DNA of 64,000 nucleotides from Dioszegia crocea (taxonomy: Eukaryota; Basidiomycota; Tremellomycetes; Tremellales; Bulleribasidiaceae). The stretch lies in the NCBI GenBank assembly GCA_001600615.1, contig BCKK01000002.1:2882809-2946808 (forward strand), given 5' to 3'. Below the pieces are notes generated by a model. That model searched no databases and was not told where the DNA came from. It saw nothing but the letters and a program-made list of their open reading frames with translations. A program made the translations under genes and the position numbers. Shown here in pieces: positions 38,601-49,339 of the stretch. How positions within the stretch are numbered: position 1 is the stretch's first letter; each line of letters starts with the position of its first letter.

Positions 38601-40020
38601 CTAACTTCTTAACGCTACAGATACCGTGGTTGGTCCCGGTCGTCAAGTCGGCCATGCGGATGATCTTGTCCTTGACGTAGAAAAGCTGGTTGCCTGAGAG
38701 AGAGAATGCAGGTCGTTCACGCTCGAGTTTGAAGACAATCAGACCATTGTCGTGCCCTGACCAGTCAGCTTATTTCCCTACACGTAAATCATTAAGCTCA
38801 CCGGCTGCAAAGAGGTTCAATTCCGGATGAGCCGTCAAGACCCAGAACCGATCATGCTCCCTCCTGAACGTCTGCACCGCCGTCCGCTTGGTCATATCCC
38901 ACACTCTGATCGTCTTGTCTTCACTCGCCGACAGGATCAACTCGTGTCGGGGGTGGAACATGGTCATGGACACGTTGTTGAAGTGTCCCCGACAGCTGTC
39001 GACTTCCCAAGCCTTGGTCTCAGACATTCGCCAGAGTTTGATTTGACGATCATCACCGCACGAGACGATGAGTGGGAGGGTGGGGTGGAAGGAGGCCCAG
39101 TTGACTCCGCGGTCGTGGCCTTCCAAGAGGAATTTGACGGTGCAGTCGGCGTTGCCAAATAGGTCGGCCTGGCCCTGGTTGGCTCGCGCGGCCTGTTCTT
39201 CGAATGACATGGGCGCTTGGTGCGCTTGGTTCTTCTTGCGAAGGCCGGAGATGTCCCATACCCGAACGGTAAGATCCATGGAGGCGGATACGACGAGGTC
39301 ATCCCATGGGTGGAATTGCGCGCACCTGAGTGTCAGCTTAATGTGCCGAGCAGTGGAAAAGACACGTACATGATGTAGTGGTTGTGTCCGGTCAAGATAG
39401 CAATACACGTCCGTGACTGCCAGTTCCAGATTCGGATAGTCTGATCGTCGGAGGCGGAGATGATCCAGGGGTATTCGCGGTGGAAGAAAACAGTCCGAAC
39501 ATAGTCGAGATCTAACAATGAGCTGGAATCCCCTGACTGGGATGGATTTCAACTCACGACCAGTCAATGTGAAGAGACATTTCCTCTGCTTATAGTTCCA
39601 CACTTTGATCTTGTAGTCATCACCTCCGGAACAGAAGATGGGCTGAGTAGGGTGGAAACATATGCCTCGGACGGGTCCTGTCCATCAGCTCAGCCGGACA
39701 GGCCTCGGAGCAGTTACCAACTCACCGTCGTGCTCTTCGTAGCGGTCTACCAATGTGCCCATCTGGTAGTTCCACAATTGGATAGTACCATTGTGCAGTG
39801 AAGCAGCTAGCAGAGGGGTCTTGGGGTCTGAGCTTGTCAGCCTGGCCATTGACAACGAGCGCGAGGGCTGGTCAACTCACGAAAAGCGATACCCTTCACT
39901 CGCGGACTCTTGCTCTCGAACTGAGGGCATCAGCTGGGTCTCTCAGTACCGCTCGGCCTCTAGCGATGCATAGCAATGTGGGCGGGTTGAAGAGGGATGT
40001 ACCTTAGTGAGCATCTGCAT
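35659..40020 (-). CDS. COP1: Coatomer subunit alpha (alpha-COP)
   Basis: The first exon is only MQMLTK (ATG at 40020). The N-terminal WD40 propeller follows: [104 protein letters not shown] and [16 protein letters not shown]. The second propeller and alpha-solenoid include [35 protein letters not shown] and [15 protein letters not shown]. The C-terminal domain ([20 protein letters not shown] to LRSAL) binds epsilon-COP. Alpha-COP is an essential scaffold of COPI vesicles and recognises KKxx cargo tails in Golgi-to-ER traffic. More than ten short introns are present. The gene looks complete; the stop is at 35659-35661. It is divergent from the gene at 40600. Confidence 0.95.
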
Positions 40021-40599
40021 CTTGTCGGATCTCTCTGCTATGAGACTTGGCTCGGAGAAGTGCGGATTGACGGTTCCTAGCTGAGGGCTAGGCGCGTTGG
40101 GTTGGTGCTTTCGGACCTGTTTTCGTGTTTACTTGAGAGCTAGATAGCAGCTCATGCAAGGAGTGGAGATGTTCAACAAGGTGTCGACGCGGAGGTATGC
40201 TGGACGCGCAGAGAGTGCCACATCCGTCAACGTGCCGCTATTACCGCCTTAAGTAATCTCGACGCCAGCTCCTATTAGAAAAGGGTTGCAGGGACAACTA
40301 CCGATAATCATCCCAAAGCGGCAAGCCTTGCAGCTGAGAACATACTGCTTTGGGAAGATCTATATCATTAGGTCTTGATGTGGTTGACGTCATACAGCTA
40401 GCGCGTCAGGCGATCCTGGCCCACCATTGTGCGCTTTCCCCGCCCAGGCCTCGATATCCGATGCAGATCCAGCTGATCTCTGATCTTATATATTGCTGAC
40501 AGACATTGAGTATAAAGGCCACCATCGACGATCTTCACTATCCATCAGTTTTATACATTACCATTTACACGCTTCTACCTCACTTCACTACCCTTCACT
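40021..40599. promoter_or_regulatory. Divergent promoter region with TATAAA box
   Basis: The 579 bp separate alpha-COP (-) from the mitochondrial protein gene (+). TATAAA at 40511-40516 lies 84 bp before the ATG at 40600 and is followed by a CT-rich leader, a credible core promoter for the plus-strand gene. Nothing comparable was seen on the alpha-COP side. Confidence 0.55.
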
Positions 40600-41402
40600 A
40601 TGGTCAGTCCCCTTTCTACCCGAGAGCTCCTTCGCTGCCTCCCTGCCTCGGTCCGCCAGCAGGTCCTGCTTGCAGGCTACTGTCGGGGCACATCTATCCC
40701 TCGTACCTTGGCTGACATTGCAGAACACCATGCGCACCTCCACCGGCATCCAGTCCGCTCTCCGAAGCTCCGTCCGAGCCCAGCCCCGCGCTCTGCGGAG
40801 TGTCCGCCAGTACTCTGCTGCAGGAGAGCAGAAGGTGCCCACCACTGGACAGGGAGCTTCCCAACCTGCCAAGTCCCCTGAGGTAAGTGACACCCCTGGT
40901 GTATCGAGCTACCGAGCTTATACTCCAGGTGGACAGGCACAACATGTCCCACACCGACAACCTCGCACACGCAACAGGCAGGGTCAACCAGTTCGCCAAG
41001 CGTGACCCCTCCCTATACCCCTTGAGCATCATCGTTGCTGTTGCCCTCGGCTGCGCTGGTTACTTCTTGTAAGTCTGCCTGAGGTCTAGCGAATTCTGGT
41101 CATGTGCTAATGTCTCAGCGCTACCAAAGCCACCACCACCGACGGACCTGCTCGTGCGCTCCAGCAGCACGGCATGGTCCAGCCCTGGGACGAGAAGAGC
41201 AAGCACGACACCCACCCCAGTGCCGTCGCAGCGTTCAAGTACCGTCACAAGACCCGAGCCGGACACTACGAAGACTCACTCCCCATCCTGTCGTCGGAGA
41301 CTGTCAGCGTGAGTTTAGTTTTCGCAGAGCGGTGCCGATTGTGTACATTGCTCATCCAAACAGTTGAAGGATGCCGCCGAGCACAAGTACAAGACTGTAT
41401 AG
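40600..41402 (+). CDS. Small mitochondrial membrane protein, unknown
   Basis: The ATG at 40600 is followed at once by GTCAGT, and the next acceptor joins AACACCATGCGC. The start codon alone would therefore form the coding part of exon 1 (MNTMRTSTGIQ); otherwise translation starts at the second ATG in exon 2. The N-terminus is Arg/Ser-rich without acids (SALRSSVRAQPRALRSVRQY), a mitochondrial presequence. One transmembrane segment follows (YPLSIIVAVALGCAGYFL), then VQPWDEKSKHDTHP and FKYRHKTRAG, and the protein ends EHKYKTV. It has about 150 residues and four introns. I do not recognise the family. An inner-membrane respiratory-chain accessory subunit or assembly factor is possible but unproven. 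Confidence 0.75.
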
Positions 41403-41787
41403 TCTGCTACCGAGGAAGAGTCAAGGAGTTGCCTACGAGTAGCACGAATACTGTATTACAAGACGAAAGACGGAAAATGGGTTCTAGCACAGAGAAAGTG
41501 AAATGATGCAAAGGTCAGAAGTCATTACGAGCGACTAGGCTGGTCTCAATCATCAAGCTGGTACATGTCCAACAACCATTCCCCAAGGACGATTGCTCCC
41601 AGCCGGGTGGCAGTTCAGCCTCGGACGACCAAGCAGTGCGTAGTAGGTGATGTCGGCTGGGCTCTCGACTACATCCAAGATTGGTAAAGCTGCGGGCACT
41701 CGAGAGTCTGGTGAGACTGAGGTGTGGTGTTCTGGTGAGCTCTGGTGTCGGCACATGCGTTGGGGAGTCTCAGCGCTAGTGGACAAG
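41403..41787. other. Convergent intergenic region
   Basis: The 385 bp lie between the 3' ends of the mitochondrial protein gene (+) and the UXT-like gene (-). Open frames here show no recognisable features. Confidence 0.5.
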
Positions 41788-42427
41788 TTAAGCAATCGCG
41801 GCTTGGGCCTCAATGATCGCCCCTTCAAACTGCCCCAATCAGCCGAGATCCTGGAAATATAGGCTGATACTCACTTGCTCGATCTGCCATGTTATGTGAG
41901 CCCTTTTCTGCTCCATCAACACTCGACGCCTAGTCGATCAGCTCCTTTTCTTCATGACGAGGCACCAGTGACAATAATCACTTTTCCAGCAACTGGCTGC
42001 GCTTCTCAGCATAGATTGCAGCTTCGTCCGTAGGTAGCGCGAGATGTATATCGTATCCCAGATCGAGGATTATGCGCTTGGTGTCTGGCCTATGGTCGTA
42101 AGGGATAAGTCTCAGCAAGTCACGGAACCGCTGTCGAATTTCGAACTTACATCACTGCATCCACCCATATCCCCTCTCCAAGCTCCATCATTGTCGTCTG
42201 AGCGAGACCACCCTTTGCGGCTAGCATATTCAAGCGCGTTGCGAGATCCGCACTGTCAAAGTCAGTAGTCAATTCCCCGACGCAACATCAGAGACAGAGT
42301 CAACGAACTATTCTGCTCGCTCGTACTCCGCCGCGGCCAACTGCTGTTCCGCCACCTTTCGAGCGGGCATAAGCGTCGACTTGATACGCTCGGCGTACAT
42401 TGTCGCTTTCGCTGTAGGGAGAGTCAT
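41788..42427 (-). CDS. UXT-type prefoldin-alpha subunit
   Basis: ATG at 42427 and five exons give about 142 residues. The N-terminal helix is MTLPTAKATMYAERIKSTLM. The next exon gives LATRLNMLAAKGGLAQTTMM and ELGEGIWVDAVMPDT, then KRIILDLGYDIHLALPTDEA, a C-terminal helix IYAEKRSQLLEKRRVLMEQ, and FEGAIIEAQAAIA. The order helix, beta-hairpin (LGEGIWVDAVMPDTKRIILDLGYDIHLAL), helix matches prefoldin alpha subunits, and the hairpin resembles human UXT ('DLG..FFVDTVVPDT'). UXT belongs to the R2TP/prefoldin-like complex, and roles there would be inferred. One intron has an unusual GTTCGT donor, but protein continuity supports it. The stop is TAA (forward TTA 41788-41790). Length fits the family (UXT about 157). 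Confidence 0.74.
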
Positions 42428-42582
42428 GCTTCAAGTTTGCCCATACAGGCGAGTGGGATGGGTAAGTTACTCTAAGATCTAGTCGTCGACCCGAAACCCA
42501 AAATACATGTAGTCGGCCGCAAAGGTGGCGCGGAGACGACATCAAAGTCCGAAAACAAATCTAGTAGGAGAGAAGACGAGCC

Positions 42583-43803
42583 CTATGTATCAAGCAGCCC
42601 ACCGCCTTGTCTGGCCTCCCCCCAGATGACGTCCAACAGATTCAGTACGATCATGGCCTCTTCCAGATTCACCTAACAATCAGTGCAGCTCATAACCCAA
42701 CTCACCTGGTACGAATAATGTCCCCCGTCAAAGCTTTCCGCCCCATTGGTCAAACTGAACCAATCCACCTGCTTCATTGTGACATTCGCCCCAATGATTG
42801 ACCCCGGCGCTGAGTCCTCCAACACCCGTCCAATGTCGTCGTTGAACTTTTTCGTCGGTATCGGGCCCTGCTCCTCCCTATACTGCGCTGGCTAATTGGC
42901 GGGTGGATAATGGATGGAACCCCAGAACATGACTGGTTTGGGGAAGGCGTTACGATATCGCTCGATGAGAGGTTGGATGTAGGGAGTGATGATTCTGCTC
43001 GTCACGAGGTGGAAGTGGAGGCCGTGACTTTGGAAGAAGACTGGGGATTTCGCCGAGGGTGGCGCAAGCGACATGAGGTCTTCCCACATGGCTGTCTGGA
43101 CTGCTGTCTCTCGGTGCTCATATCTGAATTAGCAAAGATCCGAGGCTGACTTACATTTCGTCATACTGAAGGAAGACATTGCCACCGCAGAGCTGCGGCA
43201 CATCGTCAGAGTTCTTGTTGACCAAAAGTCGACAATGAGCAGGCCTACAATCAGCTAATATCCGACTCAAACTCACTGATCAATAAACGTCTTCTCGCCT
43301 CGACAATTCTCCTTGTCCTCCTTCATAGCGCCGTCATTACGCCCCGACAAGATGATGAAAAGGGCATTCGTCAAGTGTCTTATCAACGAATCGCCACTGA
43401 GCACAAGCCCACCGTACGAGCCGAGTAGATCGCAAGCTTCCGCCGGGCTAAAGATGTGTAGTGGAGGGCAAGAGTCGAGATCGAAGGAGGGGATAAAGTC
43501 GCGGTATAGAAAGGTATCGCCTAAGTCGGCAGTGCTGATGTGTCGTGAGGCACCATCTGGCCGTAACCGGGCTTCCGCGATGGCCGATAGGAGGTTTGCC
43601 GAGTCACATCCTCGCCCGTGATAGAAGGGTCCGAATTTACGTGGTCCTACGAAGACAGAGCTAGGTTCCGTGGGTTTGCGCAGATAGGAAGATATAATCG
43701 AAAGACCCGACGCGTCTTGAGCCAAGGAGATGGTGACGATGCCGATGAGGGTTATGCCCACTAGTACAGCTAGCTTGTTCGAGTTCGCTGAGAAGTGTAA
43801 CAT
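42583..43803 (-). pseudogene. Cas1/PC-esterase-like (GDSL/SGNH) membrane protein gene with in-frame stop
   Basis: ATG at 43803 begins MLHFSANSNKLAVLVGITLI, a type II signal-anchor. A catalytic GDS block follows (GLVLSGDSLIRHLTNALFII), then FFQSHGLHFHLVTSRIITPY and PVMFWGSIHYPPAN. At that point a single TAG (forward CTA 42892-42894) interrupts the frame. The same frame then continues with family-like sequence: PAQYREEQGPIPTKKF, ANVTMKQVDWFSL, and the second catalytic block DGGHYSYQVNLEEAM with the D-x-x-H pair, ending LLDT. The family (Pmr5/Cas1/PC-esterase) includes glycan O-acetyltransferases and esterases, relevant to capsule or wall polysaccharides in Tremellomycetes. Three introns of 31-33 nt are visible. 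Without readthrough the product loses its catalytic His. No sensible intron removes the stop. Confidence 0.72.
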
Positions 43804-45940
43804 GGCAGTCGCTGTGAGAGGTATGTAGCATCACACATATATGCGGACGCTCCGCTCGGTACCTCTCGACGTCGGACTCTGATACTCCTGATGGTTTCCA
43901 TGGCATCACATTGAAGGTTAACATTAAGCTTTGAGCGTTTGTTGTGCTTGCACTCATCCGATGCTAAGATTGCTTGTGTCGAAATCAGGGCGATTCGGAG
44001 CGATCCCATTCACGTAGGGTGGTCGAAGTCTTTAGGTTCCGTCTTGGCGCAACAGCAGAGCTTGTGAAAGGACGATGGGTGAAATGTCGGCAAGGTTTAG
44101 CCTCGAAACCTCACCAAAACCGGTCGTTACTTTCAGGCACAGTCAGGCACAGGTTGAACTTTGAGCATTCCCAGGGCAATCCTCGCGTTCTTTAACCTTC
44201 ATCTGAATGGATCATACAGGAGCAAGTGGACGGCATTTGAGCAGAGCAGATTAAACAAGAGGAAAGGGAAGAGTCTTAGATGAAAGCAGTATAACGGTCT
44301 TCCAGCCGAATCCGAGTGCCAAGGAAGGAATGAAGCTGGATCTTCTGGAATCGAATTTCGATGAGAGTTGCCTGTTCAAAGCAAGGTCGATCGAGGTGAG
44401 GTGATCATGATACTCATCTCAGAATCGGGCCGATGCAGTCGACCGACCATTGTCCGAAAGAGGCACGAGGCTCGTTCCTGGCCCAGACCGTTTGGATGAG
44501 ATTAGCTGCCCGGCCTCTCGCTGTGAGTAGCCAGTAATTCCTCGTCAGTCTTGATATTAGACTGGATCACAGGCGCGATACTCCTGTATCAGTTTAGACA
44601 GGGATAGGTCAGGTGCACGGTACCCTTTGTCAGCAGTTATACGTCCTGAGGGTGTCAGACGCGGTAGGTCATGAGTGGCGAAGGCACAGTCTAGGGGTCT
44701 TGAAAGGGGTCAGCGTGGCGTTTGATTATCCACAGGGCAAGCATACAGTCATGAGTGCAGCTACAGTACACATCTGGCGGACAGGGGCCAGTGAAGACGA
44801 AACATAGACTATAAGTGCATACAGACAAGTGCAAGCGATGAACATTGGGGCCCAGATTACTTTCCCACGGTCAACCTCAGAATATGGCCGGTGTAGACGG
44901 ACGAGCTCCAGTACTTGAGTGTCAGTGAGTCGTGACCGACCTCGGCCAGCAGGTCATGGGCTTACACTGCCGAGCGATTGCACCCATCTCATACCTGCCG
45001 AGATCTAGAATCAGCCCTCCCGGCTCCGAGTCCGGCGGCTCATCCGGCGCTTTTGCTATAGAGAGCGCAGAGAGCGCGTACGAACGGCTTAGTCAAGGTA
45101 CACAGCCCAACTCCCGCATCGTGGATTTATGCTACCGACTCCACCCCGGATATAAGTATACCTTGCGTCGTTATCTATATATTCAGTCTCGGGAAAATCT
45201 AGATCGTAGTGCATAGATGCCGACAGATCGGCCGAAGGACTCGGTGTTTCAGATCTATGTATTACTCCGAGTGAAACCGGATTTTCGGCGCGCATGTCTG
45301 CTCACGCCTGCAGATCCGAGGCGTGGATTTACACTAGATCAAGCACTGATTACCAGTGGGTCAGAGACCTTCCCGCACCCCCGCAAATCACGCGGCTGGG
45401 CAGATCTTCAAGAGGATGTGAAGGGAATGGACCGAAAAGGAAATTGTTTCATGTCGTGCCTGATCCGGGATGCCGTAATTTCAGGGACACCCCCTCCCGG
45501 ATCTCGGCATCCCGATCAGTTTCCCCTTCCCGACCAATCTTTTCATCTCCCGTCCATCCCGCATTCCTCCTCTGCTCTTTGCCACAAAATCAGGCCTTGA
45601 TCTCCCGCTCTACACTAACGGGTAGCATTATTATGGCACGATTCACATGTGATGGGTTCCGATATGAGGGCAGGCCTGGGCGGAGGGATTTTGCGGTCGC
45701 AAAATTATGGTAGCCGAAGAGGGAATGTAAGTCTAGTGCTTCCCGCTTTTCATAAGTCTCGGTCCTGGCCAGATTGAGGGTCGTGTCAGCAGGATTCTCG
45801 CACCTCCCGCACTCAAGTACTTAAGAAGACTGCCCTTCTTCCTCATCGTTACCATCTAACATATCCTCATACCTACCGTCGGTCCAACACCCAGACCGTC
45901 TCCGAACCAACCCCGTCCACCTCCCCCCAACACCCTCGCC
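43804..45940. promoter_or_regulatory. Long gene-free divergent region
   Basis: These 2.1 kb separate the PC-esterase-like gene (-) from the PriA-like gene (+). Short open frames on both strands (for example about 45217-45600) have no domain, no splice-consistent extension and no sensible composition. The right end (45840-45940) is a CT-rich leader before the ATG at 45941. I recognise no tRNA, transposon or repeat. It may be a large promoter for the cell-surface gene, an unrecognised ncRNA, or the remains of a lost gene. Confidence 0.45.
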
Positions 45941-48900
45941 ATGTTCGCCTCTACCTTCTCCGTTCTCGCCCTCGTCGCTACCTCCCTTCTGGCTTCCACC
46001 CCCGTCGCCGCTTCTTCCTCCAACTTCACCGTCCGCGCTGGCTACGCCTCCTCCAGCGCAACTTGCGCCAAGGTCTCGGGCACCGCCTACGGTTCCAAAT
46101 TCGATTTTGGCTGTCTGTGTCTGGATGACCTTGATGACTTTTGCGACAACAACAGTCTGAATGACTACTTCCAGGGCATCCTTTCCAAATATGTAAGTTG
46201 CCCTTGGTTATGCTTTGCTGACTTCAGATCTCTTCTTACGGTAAAACGTTCAACTACCCATCATACGCCCAGCCCACCTGCGACAACTCCGGCGGCTACA
46301 ACTGCGGCACCCTCACCAAACTCTCCAACGGCCAGTGCAGCAGCAGCAACCCTTGCCCCACCTCCACCCACTGCTTCTCCAACGGCGGCTGCTGTCCCCG
46401 TGGTCAGACCTACAAAAATGGCTACTGCTGCGCCACCACCGGTTGCTCTCGGTCCGGCAGCGTCTGCACACCCATCCTCGACTGTACCACCTACAAGAGC
46501 AACAACATCTGCTGCCCCGCCGGTACCTCAGGATGGACCGGGCAGAAGACTAGGTGCTGCCCTACAGGTCAGATCGAGTCCGCCGACGGCACCGACTGCA
46601 TCTGCCCGGCTGGCAAGAAGGAGGACCCTAAGGACGCCAACAAGTGTGTGGACGCTTGTGTGCTTCCGGCTGTATGGGGTGCTACCAAGTGGTGAGTTGT
46701 ATCAAGCACTGATAGGACTCTGCTGATGTCTCAGTTGCCCCAAAAACGCTCCCGAGAAGGACGGTGTCTGTGTTTGCCCTACCGGCTCGAAGCTCTCTGG
46801 GGACCAGCTATCCTGCGTCGACTCCTGCGACACTACCAATGGCTGGAAGTGGTGGTAAGTCTTCAGCATCTTCCTTTACCTTCTTTCGCTGACTTATAGC
46901 AACCAGCGCTGCTGTCCCAAGGGCTCTGACGAGGACTCGAACGGCAAATGTGTCTGCTCCGACCCCCAGTCTGTCCTCAACAAAGCCGGGACCGCCTGTG
47001 TCGATCGATGCCCTAACGGAAACTGGGGCTCTTCCATGTGCTGTAACGGAGCTTCCAAGGAGGTCAGCGGTGTCTGTGTGGTGAGTCAATCATATAGTAC
47101 AGAGCTGACTTTAGTGTACCTCAGCCTCGCAGACCTACACTGGCACCGGTGACGCCGGCATGTGTACCGACAAGTGCACTGGCGGCGGCGTCTGGGGTCC
47201 CAAGCAGCAGAAGTGCTGCCCCGCCGGCTCCACTGAGAACTCCGCGGGCATGTGCATGGTGAGTTTTACCTTTTGTCGGTGCTGACTTTAGTGTACCGAT
47301 GCCTCCAAGAAGATCGACAACAACTCTTGTGTCCCCAAGTGCACTGGCTCCACCACATACAACCCCACCACTCAGACTTGTTGCCCTACTGGCTCCACCG
47401 TCGTAAACGGCGCATGTGGCGTAAGTTCCATCTCCCAAGTTCCATCTCATACCTTTGCTGACAATCAGTGCCCCAGTATCTCCCAGAAACTCGAGAACAA
47501 CGCCTGTGTCCCCAAGTGCAAGAACAGCTGGGTCTTCGGCGCCGGTCCCAACAAGGACGGGTGCTGCCCGCCCACTGCCAAGCCCGACTCCACCGGCACT
47601 TGCGTCTGCAACGACCCCTCCTACAAACTCTCTGGCTCCGGCGACTCGGCATCCTGCATCCCCAAATGCACCATCTCCGGCTGGACCTATGCCCCCACCC
47701 AGAACAAGTGCTGCCCCCCCAACAGTATCGAGGTCAACGGTGCTTGTCAGTGCAAAGACAACACCCAGACCATCACCGGTACCGACGACAACAGGGTTTG
47801 TACCAGCCGGTGCACTCCCGGCTGGTCTTGGGGCGGCATCAGCAAGAAGTGCTGCCCTCCTGGCTCCATCGAGGACTGCGATGGTGACTGCTCAGTAAGT
47901 TTCATGCTTCAACACCTACCCTCGAACATCAGCTGATAGCCAGTGCACGAACCCCGCTCAAGTCATCACCGGCAGCGGCACCAGCCAAGCTTGCACCAAC
48001 CTATGCGACGGCAAGCCCTCCACCTGGAAAGCCTGGACCTCCCTCTGCTGCCCCCCCGGTTCGCGCCAGAAGGGTACCGTCTGCGACTGCGACGACGACA
48101 ACCTCAGGCTCAGCGACGACAAGCAGTCCTGTATCAACATCTGCCCCACCGGTCAGTACAACGCCGGCTCCCGCTGCTGCCCCAACGACTCGAGGCAGTG
48201 GGGCTATGGCTGTCTCTGCAACAAGTGGCTATCCGGATACACCCTCTCCCCCGACCAGTCCAAGTGTATCCCTACTTGCCCATGGGGTTCCACCTTCCAG
48301 GACACCCAGTGTTGCAAAAACTACCTCGACGAGAAGGACGGCAAGTGCGTCTGCCCCAACGCTGGCGATGTCGACAACGGCGCTTCATGCAAACCCTCCT
48401 GCCCCTCCGGTAAAACCTACAACCCCACCACCAAAGGCTGCGACACCATCTGCGCCGATGGCTTCACATTCCAGAAGGGCTACAAGGGCGATGGCTTCTG
48501 CTGTCGTACCTCGGAGACCGCCTGCAACACCCGGTGCTGCCCCGCCCCCTACGTCGAGATCGGCGACACTGGTGTCTGCTGCAATGCCGGTGCTCAGGTC
48601 GTTGCCGGTAAATGCGTCGGCGCTTCCGGCAAAGCCCCCAACCCCAAAACTCGTCGGTCACTGGAGAATGGCCAGAAGATCCAGTTGACACCCGGCAAGC
48701 CCGTCGACACCTTCTTCGGTATCGAGGCCAACAGGGACGGCAAGCTCTGCCCGACCGGGCTGGCGGCGTGCCCTATTGCGGGTAGGGACTCGAGCGAGTG
48801 GGAGTGTCTTGACTCTCAGACCGATCTCCAGAGCTGTGGTGGTTGTGCGAGCATGGGCACAGGGGAGGACTGCACATCCATACCCGGTGCGCGGTGGATG

Positions 48901-48981
48901 GGATGCAGAGTGGGCAAGTGTGAGGTCTACTCGTGTAAGGCGGGGTGGAGAATGGTGATGGGCAAGTGCGAGAAGAAGTAA
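45941..48981 (+). CDS. Large PriA-like cysteine-rich secreted repeat protein
   Basis: The signal peptide is MFASTFSVLALVATSLLAST. After an N-terminal region (FGCLCLDDLDDFC, QGILSKYISSYGKTF) there are about ten imperfect repeats of roughly 50-60 residues. Their plan is CCP-x-GS, a short loop, G-x-C-x-C, a loop, C-x-x-x-C, then W and the next CCP. The last 90 residues match the C-terminal domain of basidiomycete PriA proteins: CPTGLAACPIAG, ECLDSQTDLQSCGGCA, EDCTSIPGARWMGCRVGKC, YSCKAGWRMVMGKC. PriA was first described from shiitake and is thought to be extracellular; its biochemical role is unknown. Four consecutive introns are phase 0 and fall at the same point of the repeat, between the two Cys of C-x-C (after 47080, 47258, 47420 and 47894). 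The gene appears intact. Confidence 0.84.
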
Positions 48982-49339
48982 GGTCGTTGTAGATTATTCT
49001 TGGGATTCGAGCTTGATTAGATATATCACATATGCGGGCAGGGACATTATAGTGGCCTGGCGTCATGTAGGGGACTAGATCCCATTTTTAATGCACCTTA
49101 TGACATACACTCTCTGCTGGAATGTCTTGGCTCGGCTTTCCATTTTGCGATTGGGCTTTGGTCCTGGACGATGCGGGCTGCAGCGAGACTTCTCGAGCGA
49201 TGATGTTCCGCTTCCAAGGCTGAAGAGCAAAGCTTGCATGATTCACTACCAAAGACCAAAAGACCACAATACACATCTAGTCGTCAGCGCTGTCCCGTGT
49301 GCACTACGACCACAACTCACAATCTTGCCAGACCGACAC
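48982..49339. other. Convergent intergenic region
   Basis: The 358 bp lie between the PriA-like stop (+) and the Spc2 stop (-). No feature was recognised beyond 3' UTRs. Confidence 0.5.

Noticed and set aside
42892..42933. A 42-nt in-frame intron removing the TAG of the PC-esterase-like gene
   Set aside because: The GTCATG donor is poor, no CTRAC-type branch site is present, and splicing would remove a stretch that looks conserved in the family.
45217..45600. Possible gene in the 43.8-45.9 kb gap
   Set aside because: The open frame has no splice support, no motif and a composition like random sequence.
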